DNA of 64,000 bases from Myxococcota bacterium (GTDB taxonomy: Bacteria; Myxococcota; XYA12-FULL-58-9; JALHOP01), in assembly GCA_022842935.1 (NCBI GenBank), contig JALHOP010000010.1, positions 42,144 through 106,143 on the forward strand. The letters are read 5' to 3'. The notes below the pieces were generated by a model, which was given only the letters and a program-made list of their open reading frames with translations, made no database searches and was not told the DNA's origin. Both the position numbers and the translations under genes were made by a program. Positions 26,799 to 35,303 of the stretch are shown piece after piece (within the stretch, counting starts at the first letter, position 1; each line of letters starts with the position of its first letter).

Positions 26799-27389
26799 GT
26801 GACCTGGCTCGCCCCCATCACGCTGCGGCGTCCCGAAGTCATGCTCGAGCCGCTATCGCAGACCCACCACGACGGGCTGGCTGAGGCGGTACGTGACGGG
26901 GAGCTCTGGAAGCTTTGGTACACCGTCATCCCGTCGCCCGAGCGAATGCGCACAGAGATCGAACGACGCCTCGCGCTACAATCCCAGGGCGTGATGCTGC
27001 CCTTCGCGGTCATCGACCCCGCGACCTGTCAGGCCGTCGGGATGACGACCTACTTGAACATCGACTCCCAGAACCGACGCGTCGAAATCGGCGCCACTTG
27101 GTACCGACTCTCGGTGCAGCGCACAGCTGTCAATACCGCGTGCAAACTGCTGTTGCTCGCGCACGCGTTCGACACGCTCGCCTGCATCGCGGTCGAGTTT
27201 CGCACTCACATCGCCAACGCGCAGAGCCGCAGGGCCATCGAGCGTCTGGGCGCAAAGCACGACGGGATCTTGCGCAATCATATGTTCATGCCAGACGGAA
27301 GCCTGCGTGACACGTGCGTCTACAGCATCGTCGCGGCGGAGTGGCCGGTGGTAAACGACAGGCTGCGCAACCTGCTCGGCGATCGGTAG
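26799..27389 (+). CDS. GNAT family N-acetyltransferase (RimJ/RimL type)
   Basis: A 196-residue protein of the ribosomal-protein/small-molecule acetyltransferase group. LRRPEVMLEPLSQTHHDGL is the typical opening, GMTTYLNIDSQNRRVEIGATW the central sheet, and AVEFRTHIANAQSRRAIERLGAKHDGILRN the acetyl-CoA-side motif; MFMPDGSLRDTCVYSIVAAEW closes the domain. The GTG at 26799 is the first codon with the conserved opening. It is divergent from the Dam gene and ends 64 bases before the heptad repeat tract. Its acceptor is unknown. Confidence 0.85.
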   Translation: MTWLAPITLRRPEVMLEPLSQTHHDGLAEAVRDGELWKLWYTVIPSPERMRTEIERRLALQSQGVMLPFAVIDPATCQAVGMTTYLNIDSQNRRVEIGATWYRLSVQRTAVNTACKLLLLAHAFDTLACIAVEFRTHIANAQSRRAIERLGAKHDGILRNHMFMPDGSLRDTCVYSIVAAEWPVVNDRLRNLLGDR

Positions 27390-27453
27390 TCGTCGCTCGG
27401 AGATCGCGCATCCGCTATCAGCGACCGGCCATTGAAGACCGGCTGTTGGCTTT

Positions 27454-27572
27454 CGGACATCGGATGTCGGCTATCGGCTATCGGCTATCGGACATCGGAT
27501 GTCGGATGTCGGATGTCGGATGTCGGATGTCGGATGTCGGCTATCGGTGACCAGATGTCGGATGTCGGACAT
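27454..27572. repeat. Tandem heptanucleotide repeat, 17 units
   Basis: Seventeen consecutive 7-base units run without phase loss: CGGACAT, CGGATGT, CGGCTAT x3, CGGACAT, CGGATGT x6, CGGCTAT, CGGTGAC, CAGATGT, CGGATGT, CGGACAT. Because CGGACAT and CGGATGT are near inverted (GACATC-G-GATGTC), adjacent units can form short hairpins, e.g. 27457-27469 and 27562-27574. The tract lies between the stop codons of two convergent genes (a GNAT and P5C dehydrogenase), a place where it could act in termination. Confidence 0.95.
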
Positions 27573-27579
27573 CAAGCCT

Positions 27580-29208
27580 TTAGGCCTCACCCATAAACGG
27601 ATACGCCACCGTCCTCGGCGGATCGTACGTCTCCTTGATCGCCCGCGCGCTCGTCCAGCGCACCAGGTTCAAGAAACTTCCCGCCTTGTCGTTGGTGCCC
27701 GATGCGCGGCTACCGCCGAACGGCTGCTGCCCAACCACCGCGCCCGTCGGCTTGTCGTTGACGTAGAAATTCCCGGCGGCAAAGCGCAACGCGTCAGTCA
27801 GGTGCGCGACGACCCCTCGGTCTTGCGCGAAGATAGCGCCCGTCAAGGCGTACGGAGAACCCTCGTCGACGAGCTTCACGGTCTCCTCGAGCTTCGCGTC
27901 ATCATAGACGTAGACGGTTAGAACCGGTCCGAAGATCTCTTCGCGCATGAGCTTGTGCTTGGGGTCGTCCGCGACCACGACCGTCGGCCGCACGAACCAC
28001 CCCACCTCGCTATTGCAGTCACCACCCAGCCAGACCTTTGCGCCATCACGTTTTCCGGCCTCGATGTAGCCACGGATGTTCTCGAAGCTCTTCTTGTCGA
28101 TGACCGCGCCCATGAAGTTCCGGAAGTCCGCGATGTCTCCCATCTTGATCGCGTTCACCTCGGCCTCGACGCGCTGCGAAACCTCGGGCCAGAGGCTCCT
28201 CGGCACGTAGGCGCGCGAGGCGGCCGAACACTTCTGACCCTGATACTCGAAGGCGCCGCGCACCATAGCGACGGCCAGCGCCTGCGCATCCGCCGATGCA
28301 TGCGCCAAGATGAAGTCCTTGCCCCCGGTCTCGCCGACGAGACGAGGATAGGCGCGATAGCTCGCCATGTTGTTGGCAACCGACTGCCAGATCGAATTGA
28401 ATGTGCCGGTCGAGCCAGTGAAGTGGACGCCTGCGAGCTCGGGGTGCTTCAAGATGGCCTCGCCGAACTGAGCGCCGGGCGCGTTCACGAGGTTGATGAC
28501 GCCCGGGGGTAGGCCCGCCGCTTCGAGGATCTCGAGCATGACCTGCGCCGAGAGCGCTGCGGTGGTGGCAGCCTTCCAGACGACGGTGTTACCCATGAGG
28601 GCCGGCGCCGTTGGCAAGTTGCCGCCGATAGAGCTGAAGTTGAAGGGCGTGATGGCGGCGACGAAGCCATCGAGTGGGCGCCAATCAAGGCGATTCCAGC
28701 TGCCGGGAGGCGATAGCGGCTGCTCCTCGAGCAAGCGACGGGCGAACGAGACGTTGAATCGCCAGAAGTCGATGAGCTCGCAGGCAGCGTCAATCTCTGC
28801 CTGGTGGACCGTCTTGCTCTGACCGAGCATGGTCGCCGCGTTCGCGCGTGCGCGATAGCGACCGGCGAGGAGGTCCGCCGCCTTGAGGAAGACGGCCGCG
28901 CGATCGTCGAATGATGCGGCCGCCCAGTCTCTTTTCGCCTTCATCGCCGCATCGATGGCGCGGTTGACTAGCGCGCCGTCGGCCATGTGCAGGGTTCCGA
29001 GTTGCTTCTCGTGCGCATGTGGCATGGTGATGGGCTGGGTTTTCTGGGTGCGCACCCTTTCCCCTGCGATGGTGTTCGGCACCTCGGTGTGCTCGCCCGC
29101 CATGGCGGTCAGGGCTTCCTTGATGGAGCGGCGCTCCGCGGAGCCGGGCGCATAGGAGAGGACAGGCTCGTTCACGGGTGTCGCAATGGTGCTGACGGCG
29201 TTGATCAT
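27580..29208 (-). CDS. pruA: 1-pyrroline-5-carboxylate dehydrogenase (proline degradation)
   Basis: A 542-residue aldehyde dehydrogenase that oxidises glutamate semialdehyde/P5C to glutamate with NAD+. The catalytic Cys is in QGQKCSAASRAY, the general-base Glu region is RLVGETGGKDFILAHASAD, and the coenzyme site is FTGSTGTFNSIW. SYAPGSAERRSIKEAL at the start and GNFYVNDKPTGAVVGQQPFG near the end match the stand-alone (ALDH4A1-type) form rather than the C-terminal half of PutA. ATG at 29208 has GAGGA upstream; the frame extends further but without support. No proline dehydrogenase gene is seen in the window. Confidence 0.93.
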   Translation of the reverse strand: MINAVSTIATPVNEPVLSYAPGSAERRSIKEALTAMAGEHTEVPNTIAGERVRTQKTQPITMPHAHEKQLGTLHMADGALVNRAIDAAMKAKRDWAAASFDDRAAVFLKAADLLAGRYRARANAATMLGQSKTVHQAEIDAACELIDFWRFNVSFARRLLEEQPLSPPGSWNRLDWRPLDGFVAAITPFNFSSIGGNLPTAPALMGNTVVWKAATTAALSAQVMLEILEAAGLPPGVINLVNAPGAQFGEAILKHPELAGVHFTGSTGTFNSIWQSVANNMASYRAYPRLVGETGGKDFILAHASADAQALAVAMVRGAFEYQGQKCSAASRAYVPRSLWPEVSQRVEAEVNAIKMGDIADFRNFMGAVIDKKSFENIRGYIEAGKRDGAKVWLGGDCNSEVGWFVRPTVVVADDPKHKLMREEIFGPVLTVYVYDDAKLEETVKLVDEGSPYALTGAIFAQDRGVVAHLTDALRFAAGNFYVNDKPTGAVVGQQPFGGSRASGTNDKAGSFLNLVRWTSARAIKETYDPPRTVAYPFMGEA

Positions 29209-29524
29209 GAGGTCCTCGCTTCGCTCAAGCCCCGGAGGGCGTCTCTGCGGCATTGCCGCTCGAAGTCCCGCGTCCGTCGCGGGACGGTTCCTCGAAAATT
29301 CGCGGCACGATGGGTGCCCTACCCCACGTGTGTCAAGCGGCGACGGTCGATGGCGCTTCTCTCAAGCAGAACGAGGACCTACAGCCGGTGGCGGAGAGGT
29401 CCAGTCGCGCGTTCTCGAGAAAAAGTAGCAACAAAAGAACACACCCCCATCCATGAACAGCCCCCTGTGAGACGGGGTGGGTATGTACGTCTACCTGACC
29501 ACCATGCAGGTAGGAGAAGCCGCC
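29209..29524. other. Intergenic region with an 8-bp hairpin
   Basis: No gene is seen in these 316 bases between two divergent genes (P5C dehydrogenase and the DUF1521 protein). A perfect hairpin, GTCCCGCG-tccgt-CGCGGGAC, lies at 29265-29285, ~57 bases upstream of the pruA start; it has no T-tract, so it looks more like an operator or leader structure than a terminator. The right end holds AGGAG near 29511, the ribosome site of the next gene. Confidence 0.5.
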
Positions 29525-31066
29525 ATGAGCATCAACACGATCAACGGAGCAGAGAGTCGTGAGCGCGTGTTGCGCGCGCCGCTCGAAAACGTCAACGCTA
29601 ACCGCAACATTCTTCGCGCCGAGCAGATGCGCGATCAGTTCGAGCTTCGCGATGTCCGCGAACGCGGCGTCGAGCGTCTTGCAGACCAGGGCATTGCGAC
29701 GGGCGCGAACACCAATGGCAACGCGAATGCCATCGGCGACCTCGTTGACACGACACAAGTCGAGCTTTCAGGCGCGCAAGACGTATTGTCGCAAGGGGTC
29801 GAATCACCCCCACCAAGCCCGCCCTCGTTGCCGCCGGGCTCGCTGACCGCGAACTCGGACGGCTCCATCACCACGCCCGGCGGCTACACCATCTACAACG
29901 ATGGCAACTACCAATGGCGCATCAAAGATCCGAGCGGCCTCGAGACGCGCATCTTTGGTGACCCCCACGTCGACGAAAACAACGACGGCAGCATCGATTG
30001 GCACTTCGACCAAGACGGCACCTTCGTTTTGCCTGACGGCACCAAGATCTTCTGCGACACCTTCGAGCAACAGAAGGGCATCACTCTCTCAGAGACGCTG
30101 AAGATTCAGTATGGTGACTCTCTCGGTACCATGGACGTCAAGAACGGAGGCGCCGGAACTGTCGGCGATGGCGGACTCGCCTACGACAGCGCCAACGGCG
30201 AGGGCCAGATCTACGTCATGGGCAACGACGGTAAGTGGTACGACGGCGAGACGCTGGGCAAGCTCTACGACGCCGGTGGCGACTTCGCTCGTGACGTCGA
30301 CGCCGCGAATCTGGGCAAGATCAGCGAGCTCGCTCTCGTCACGCTCCAGAAGTCGCTGACCGAAGCGGGCCTCGAGCTCAAGAATGACAATCCGGTTGGT
30401 CCCGTGCAGCCGGGCGACGGCGACGGACTCGACCCGACCGCCGACCAGCTCGCTGCGTTACTCGCTCTCGAAAACAACGCCTGGATCGTCAACGACACCG
30501 ATGGCGAGGTCTCTGCCGCTGCAGCGGCGCGCCGTCGTATCGACCAAGAGCACATCTTGGGCCAGGCTAACCAAGCACTCGCCGGGTTCGAGAGCCTCGA
30601 GGAGCTCGACGCGAACGGTGATGGTGTCGTGAGCGGGGCCGAGCTCGACGGCGTGAAGGTGTGGATTGATGCCAACGACGACGGCAACGCCGACGAGACG
30701 GAAATCAAGCTCCTTGCGGAGTTCCAGGTGGACGCGCTGAAGGTGAAGATGGCGGTCCAGCAGAACAACGACGGCACGACGCAGCTCGATGGCCAGTTCC
30801 AGCGCAACGGCGACATTACGCGGACCAACGACCGCATCACTCCGCTCAATGACGGGGCACAAGGTTTGAATTTTCAGCGTCAGCTGGACCGCGAAGTCGG
30901 CAACGATCAGCAGCTACGGGCGCTAGCGCGCACCCAGCTCGATCGCGTCATGGATCGCATCCAGGACGTCAACCGCGACAACGAGGTGACTCGGCAAAAC
31001 GGCGCGCTTCGCAACGACGCGAATCGCCAGGCGCGCCAGGTCGCCGTCGGCGGTGCGCGCGCTTGA
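29525..31066 (+). CDS. DUF1521 (metal-ion-inducible autocleavage) protein with EF-hand-like loops
   Basis: A 513-residue protein carrying the domain known from rhizobial type III effectors NopE1/NopE2, which cut themselves at an Asp-Pro bond when calcium binds. The hallmark RIFGDPHVDENNDG spans residues ~142-155 (predicted cut after Asp146), followed by DWHFDQDGTFVLPDGTKIFC. Two EF-hand-like loops, DANGDGVVSGAE (~362-373) and DANDDGNADETE (~382-393), occur further on. There is no classical signal peptide; the N terminus is polar and Asn-rich, and the C terminus is basic and Gln/Asn-rich. AGGAG near 29511 supports ATG 29525 over the earlier start at 29477. No type III secretion genes are nearby. 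Autocleavage is family knowledge, not shown here. Confidence 0.82.
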   Translation: MSINTINGAESRERVLRAPLENVNANRNILRAEQMRDQFELRDVRERGVERLADQGIATGANTNGNANAIGDLVDTTQVELSGAQDVLSQGVESPPPSPPSLPPGSLTANSDGSITTPGGYTIYNDGNYQWRIKDPSGLETRIFGDPHVDENNDGSIDWHFDQDGTFVLPDGTKIFCDTFEQQKGITLSETLKIQYGDSLGTMDVKNGGAGTVGDGGLAYDSANGEGQIYVMGNDGKWYDGETLGKLYDAGGDFARDVDAANLGKISELALVTLQKSLTEAGLELKNDNPVGPVQPGDGDGLDPTADQLAALLALENNAWIVNDTDGEVSAAAAARRRIDQEHILGQANQALAGFESLEELDANGDGVVSGAELDGVKVWIDANDDGNADETEIKLLAEFQVDALKVKMAVQQNNDGTTQLDGQFQRNGDITRTNDRITPLNDGAQGLNFQRQLDREVGNDQQLRALARTQLDRVMDRIQDVNRDNEVTRQNGALRNDANRQARQVAVGGARA

Positions 31067-31095
31067 GTCGTTGAAGCATGGTCTACGGTAGCGAG

Positions 31096-31144
31096 GGCGG
31101 ACCGCGACGAAGCGTTGCGGTTCGCTCTCCGTTTTGGCCGACAT
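31096..31144. repeat. Dispersed 49-bp repeat, copy 1
   Basis: This copy and 32580-32628 match at 43 of 49 bases (GGCGGACCGCGACG-A-AGCG here). It lies in noncoding DNA 30 bases after the stop of the DUF1521 gene. The second copy is a better palindrome: GCGGAC...GTCCGC ends with GCGA...TCGC inside, so the element resembles a REP-type sequence. Confidence 0.85.
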
Positions 31145-31322
31145 AGCACGCTCGGCATCGCGGCGGCGAACGCGGGCAACTCGGTCGCCGATAGAGGCGG
31201 TGCCCGGTTGGTGCTCCGAGGAGTCTGTCGAGGTCAGGCTGGCGGAGCAATCGGCCCTGCCCGCAGGCTGACAGCGCGACCTAGCCCCGGGTGATGGCGG
31301 CGTGTACGCTCTTGAACGTAGC

Positions 31323-32474
31323 ATGAGCTCATCACGTATCGGTCCGACCGAACCGCCTAGCAATGAGGTTAAGCTTTGGTCGGTCCCAGAGCCACCATCC
31401 CGCCACGAGATCGAGCCTGCCGCGGAGCAGCGAGGCCCGCGAGCTGCCCATGGGTTGAACCCGGCTGTGCACAAGCCGCTCGACGCCGCCTTCCAGCCTC
31501 GTCCGCATCGGCCTGTGCTGGTCACCGCCACGCTCAACGAGGCGACCGAACAAGCAGTTCTGCGTGCCGGCGGCCCGCGTCTGGTTGCCTACCGGCAGTT
31601 CGACCCGGAGCGACGCCCAGTTGTGTTGGTTCACGGCATCAATGGTTCGGGTTCTTCCCTGACCGCTCTTGCTGACAAACTCACTGACGCGGGCCGGCAG
31701 GTCTTCGTCTATCAATATCAAGACTTCGACTCGATGAAGGTTAGCGCCGCACATCTCGCGCGCGAGCTACGCCACATCTGGACGACGAGTCGTTTTCGCG
31801 AGGAGCAGCTCGAGCTCGTTGCTCATAGCGTGGGCGGCATCGTCGGTCGGCTCGCGTTGAATCAACTCGAAAACGAGGGCTCATCACGGGCTGGATTTCC
31901 TGGTGCCCGTCTTCACATGTTCGACACCACCCTGGACGGCGGATGGCACGAGCCGTCATGGCTCCCCGGTCGCGGCGTCATTGAGCCTATCGTTCGGTTG
32001 CTGGGCTTTGGGGCCTTCCTCGATCTGAGTGGCTCGAGCGCGATGTTTGAAGGACTATACGCGACTGAGCTCCCAGGCGTGTCCATCGCCAATATCGTAG
32101 CTCGTGACCCAACCGGGCGAGAAGGGAACACGCGCAACTTGCACAGCCTGCAACCCGCCGACCAAGCCGCCATCGCGGCCTACCTCGATCGCGGCGAGCT
32201 ACCCGAACAGCTGCGAATCCGGAACTTCGCGCGGGGGCTCGCGCAAGACGTGCAGGCGGCGAAGCTTCGTGAACGGTTGCGCCTGGAGCTCGTATCGCGC
32301 GAGCCCGCCGAAGCCATGCGCATTGCCTACGATGCGGTCGTTCCCCAGGTATGGCGTCAGCACGACGCCCTTATCGCCGACGGCACTTCGCCAGCCGTCG
32401 AGCGTCTCGTCGAGCTGCTGCGCGACGCACGGCACGCGGAGCCCGTAGAGGCGGGACCGGGTGTCGATGACTGA
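31323..32474 (+). CDS. Alpha/beta-hydrolase, lipase/PGAP1-like
   Basis: A ~383-residue serine hydrolase. RRPVVLVHGINGSGSSLTAL supplies the oxyanion HG motif, and the nucleophile serine is in ELVAHSVGGIVGRLAL, a GxSxG variant (A-H-S-V-G). The acid/His residues are less clear; candidates lie in the C-terminal half. The first ~85 residues are Pro/Ala/Arg-rich and not conserved, with no signal peptide, so the start (ATG 31323, GTG 31302) is not certain. The family includes triacylglycerol lipases and phosphatidylinositol deacylases; substrate unknown. It is downstream of the DUF1521 gene and flanked on both sides by the 49-bp repeat. Confidence 0.75.
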   Translation: MSSSRIGPTEPPSNEVKLWSVPEPPSRHEIEPAAEQRGPRAAHGLNPAVHKPLDAAFQPRPHRPVLVTATLNEATEQAVLRAGGPRLVAYRQFDPERRPVVLVHGINGSGSSLTALADKLTDAGRQVFVYQYQDFDSMKVSAAHLARELRHIWTTSRFREEQLELVAHSVGGIVGRLALNQLENEGSSRAGFPGARLHMFDTTLDGGWHEPSWLPGRGVIEPIVRLLGFGAFLDLSGSSAMFEGLYATELPGVSIANIVARDPTGREGNTRNLHSLQPADQAAIAAYLDRGELPEQLRIRNFARGLAQDVQAAKLRERLRLELVSREPAEAMRIAYDAVVPQVWRQHDALIADGTSPAVERLVELLRDARHAEPVEAGPGVDD

Positions 32475-32563
32475 CACCTAGCGCCTTCAGACGAAGCCGC
32501 CGCGTGACGCGTGCCAAGTGAGTCCGGCTTCTCGAGTGACGCACCATTCTACGGACGAGCGTA

Positions 32564-33013
32564 TCAACCGAATAAAGAAGGCGGACCGCGACGTAGCGTT
32601 GCGGTTCGCTGTCCGCTTCTGCCGAAATGCAGCTCGACCCACGTCGCCTGCGCGGGAATGAGTTCGCTGAAGCGGTCGGCCCACTCGACGAGCACAATGG
32701 CATCGCGGCGGTGGAGCTGTTCGGCGATACCAAGCGCGACCGCGTTCTCGGCATCGGTCAAGCGATAGAGGTCGATGTGGACCAACACGCCTCGAGCGCC
32801 CGCATGCTCGTTCACCAGGGTGTAGGTCGGGCTGACAACGTCGCTTGGCTCGTCGACCTCGAGCGCGCGAGCAATAGCTTGGACGAGCGTCGTCTTGCCG
32901 GCGCCGAGATCACCGACGAGCGCCAACACGTCTCCGGGCTTCAAGCCCTGCGCCAGGCGCTTGCCGAGCTTGCGCGTCGCCGCAAGGGACGCGAGCGGGA
33001 CTATCTCTTCCAC
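32564..33013 (-). CDS. tsaE: tRNA threonylcarbamoyladenosine biosynthesis ATPase TsaE
   Basis: A 149-residue P-loop protein needed with TsaB/TsaD/TsaC for t6A37 in ANN-decoding tRNAs. The Walker A is LVGDLGAGKTTLVQAI, followed by SPTYTLVNEHAG and HIDLYRLTDAENAVALGI and the motif VEWADRFSELIP. GTG at 33013 overlaps the upstream gene's end by 13 bases. The last ~20 residues (starting RSGQRTATLRRGPP) are encoded by the second copy of the 49-bp dispersed repeat, so the C terminus appears to have been replaced or extended by repeat DNA; the ATPase core is complete. It is the last gene of the cdaA operon. Confidence 0.9.
   Translation of the reverse strand: MEEIVPLASLAATRKLGKRLAQGLKPGDVLALVGDLGAGKTTLVQAIARALEVDEPSDVVSPTYTLVNEHAGARGVLVHIDLYRLTDAENAVALGIAEQLHRRDAIVLVEWADRFSELIPAQATWVELHFGRSGQRTATLRRGPPSLFG
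32580..32628. repeat. Dispersed 49-bp repeat, copy 2, inside the tsaE 3' end
   Basis: The second copy (43/49 identical to 31096-31144). It can fold: GCGGAC at 32581-32586 pairs with GTCCGC at 32611-32616, and after one mismatch GCGA pairs with TCGC. On the minus strand it is read as the final residues of TsaE. Only these two copies were found by eye in the window. Confidence 0.85.
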
Positions 33014-34530
33014 TGCGACAACACCTCACCCATGGCATCGACGATGTCCGAGGGGCTTAAGCCCGCTTGACCGTGGCGCTCCGCCGCGACGTCGCCAGCG
33101 GACGCATGCAAGAGGGTGCCCGCCTGAGCGGCTTCGGCGGGTGCGAGTCCGTTGGCGAGCAGAGCGCCGACAATACCGGCGAGCACGTCGCCACTCCCAC
33201 CCACGGCCATACCTGGGTTCCCGGCGGAGACGATGGTAACGGCACCATCACTGTCAGCGATGACGGTTCCGGCACCTTTCAAGACCACCGTGCACTGTCG
33301 GGCAACCGAGAGTTGCAGAGCCATGGCGACACGGTCGCGTTGGACATCATCGAGCGTGACGCCGACGAGTCGAGCCATCTCCTTGGGATGCGGGGTCAAA
33401 ACGAGTGGTGCGCCAACGCGCTCCCAGGTCGTTGGTGACTTGGCGAGGATGTTGAGACCGTCGGCGTCGAGACAAATCGGCACCTTGGAATGCGCGATCA
33501 GCGTGTTGACGAGCGCGGCGGCGTCCGGGCCTTCGCCGAGGCCAGGTCCAACCACGAGACTGTTCGCGCGGGCGAGAATGGTTTCCGCCCACGCCTCAAT
33601 GGAGGCGTCGCCACGAAGACGCAGCATAACCTCGGGCGCGAGAGCATGGGCGTGGCGCAACGACTCCTCATCGGCTGCCCAGGTCACGTTGCCGGCGCCC
33701 GCTCGCAGAGCGCCTGCGAGTGCCAACAGAGCAGCGCCCGGCATGTTTGGAGAGCCCGCCACCGCGACGACACGGCCGAACGTCCCTTTGTGCGCGCTGC
33801 CGTCACGCGGGCGGATGAGCGACGGACCGTCCGCACGTTCGATGACCCGACCGACAATGCCGAGCCTCTCCGCGAACGCGGTGGGAACACCGATGTCGGC
33901 GACCTCGAGTTTGCCAGCGTACTCGGCCCCCGGATGCAGGTAGTGCCCGCGCTTGGCGAAGCCGAAGGTCACGGTGCTCTCGGCCCGCACGGCACGCGCC
34001 AACACCGCGCCGGTATCGGCGTCGACACCCGATGGAATATCGACCGCCAAAACGGATACACCGCTCTCGTTCGTCACATCGATGGCGTCGGCGACCTGGC
34101 CACGCACTTCACCTTTGGCTCCCGTCCCGAGCAGTGCATCGACGAGTAGACCCGCCCCTCGCACAGCCGCCGCGAAGTCGTAAAGGGCGCGCGCATCCTC
34201 TACGAAGTGTAGCGGCACGCCGCCCAGCTTCTCGAGGGCAGCGAAAGCATTCTTGGCATCACCCTTGAGACGCACTCGCTCCGCGAAGACGTACACCTCG
34301 ACATTGAACCCGCGGTTGGCAAGCGCCCGGGCCGCAACGAAACCGTCGCCACCGTTGTTTCCTGGACCGCAAGCAACGATGACGCGCCCATCGACACGAG
34401 GGCGCCTCTGCACGGCATTGGCGACAGCGCTTCCGGCCAGCTCCATCATGATGCGCGGCTGCAACCCCAGATCCTCGGCGGTCTGGCGCTCGAGCTCCGC
34501 CATCTCCAGGGCACTCACGGCGTAGCGCAT
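33001..34530 (-). CDS. nnr: Bifunctional NAD(P)H-hydrate epimerase / ADP-dependent dehydratase
   Basis: A 509-residue metabolite-repair enzyme that restores damaged (hydrated) NAD(P)H. The N-terminal epimerase domain (NnrE, ~1-210) has IVACGPGNNGGDGFVAARAL and VDALLGTGAKGEVRG. The C-terminal dehydratase (NnrD, ~225-505) has RPRDGSAHKGTFGRVVAVAG, VLTPHPKEMARL and the nucleotide-site GMAVGGSGDVLAGIVGAL. ATG at 34530 matches the usual MRYAVSALEMAELE start; the longer in-frame extension has no support. It is 10 bases after pdxJ and overlaps tsaE by 13 bases; the nnr-tsaE pairing is common in bacteria. Confidence 0.93.
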   Translation of the reverse strand: MRYAVSALEMAELERQTAEDLGLQPRIMMELAGSAVANAVQRRPRVDGRVIVACGPGNNGGDGFVAARALANRGFNVEVYVFAERVRLKGDAKNAFAALEKLGGVPLHFVEDARALYDFAAAVRGAGLLVDALLGTGAKGEVRGQVADAIDVTNESGVSVLAVDIPSGVDADTGAVLARAVRAESTVTFGFAKRGHYLHPGAEYAGKLEVADIGVPTAFAERLGIVGRVIERADGPSLIRPRDGSAHKGTFGRVVAVAGSPNMPGAALLALAGALRAGAGNVTWAADEESLRHAHALAPEVMLRLRGDASIEAWAETILARANSLVVGPGLGEGPDAAALVNTLIAHSKVPICLDADGLNILAKSPTTWERVGAPLVLTPHPKEMARLVGVTLDDVQRDRVAMALQLSVARQCTVVLKGAGTVIADSDGAVTIVSAGNPGMAVGGSGDVLAGIVGALLANGLAPAEAAQAGTLLHASAGDVAAERHGQAGLSPSDIVDAMGEVLSQWKR

Positions 34531-34540
34531 GAATCTCTCT

Positions 34541-35269
34541 CTATTTGGCGGGAGCTCGGAGCGCGTCGACCATGTCGCGCACCGCGCGATCCATGCCGAC
34601 GAGCATGGCACGCGCCACGATGGCGTGACCGATGTTGAACTCCTCGATCTCTTCGACCAACACGAGCTCTTGCACATTGGTATAGTGCAACCCGTGTCCT
34701 GCGGCGACACGCATGCCGAGCTTGGCCGCTGCACGCGCGGCATCAGCGATACGGCGCAGCTCGTTCCTGCGTGAAATTTCGTCCCGAGCGTCGGCGTATT
34801 TCCCCGTGTGCAGCTCGACCGACGGCGCGTCGAGTCTGTGCGCGGCTCGCAACATGTCGAGATCAGGGTCGATGAACAGGCTCACCTTGAGGTCCGCGTC
34901 TCGCAGAGATTGCACGTATTTCTTCAGGTGATCGCGGTGGTGGTTGACGTCGAGACCGCCCTCGGTAGTGAGCTCTTCGCGGCGCTCGGGCACCAGGGTC
35001 ACGATGTCGGGCTTCACGTCGAGCGCGATCTTGAGCATCTCCTGCGTCGCGCCCATCTCGAGGTTGAGCGTCGTCTGCACGGTCTCGCGCAAAATGCGAA
35101 CGTCGCGTTCCTGGATGTGGCGGCGATCTTCGCGCAAGTGGACGGTGATCTGGTCGGCGCCAGCCGCCTCGGCGATCGCCGCAGCGGCGACCGGGTCAGG
35201 GTACTTGGTACGCCGCGCCTGCCGGATCGTGGCGATGTGATCGATATTCAGACCGAGCTTCCTATGCAC
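34541..35269 (-). CDS. pdxJ: Pyridoxine 5'-phosphate synthase
   Basis: A 242-residue TIM-barrel enzyme that condenses 3-amino-2-oxopropyl phosphate with deoxyxylulose 5-phosphate in vitamin B6 synthesis. The family signature is present: [90 protein letters not shown] and [16 protein letters not shown] at 35269 follows GGGAGT and gives the standard N terminus; no other start fits. It lies 34 bases after glmM and 10 before nnr. Confidence 0.95.
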   Translation of the reverse strand: MHRKLGLNIDHIATIRQARRTKYPDPVAAAAIAEAAGADQITVHLREDRRHIQERDVRILRETVQTTLNLEMGATQEMLKIALDVKPDIVTLVPERREELTTEGGLDVNHHRDHLKKYVQSLRDADLKVSLFIDPDLDMLRAAHRLDAPSVELHTGKYADARDEISRRNELRRIADAARAAAKLGMRVAAGHGLHYTNVQELVLVEEIEEFNIGHAIVARAMLVGMDRAVRDMVDALRAPAK

Positions 35270-35303
35270 CTTGACTCCCAAACGGCCGCAATTGGACGCG
35301 GCG

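Noticed and set aside
27454..27572. CRISPR array
   Set aside because: Units are 7 bases with no spacers; it is a simple tandem repeat and no cas genes are near.
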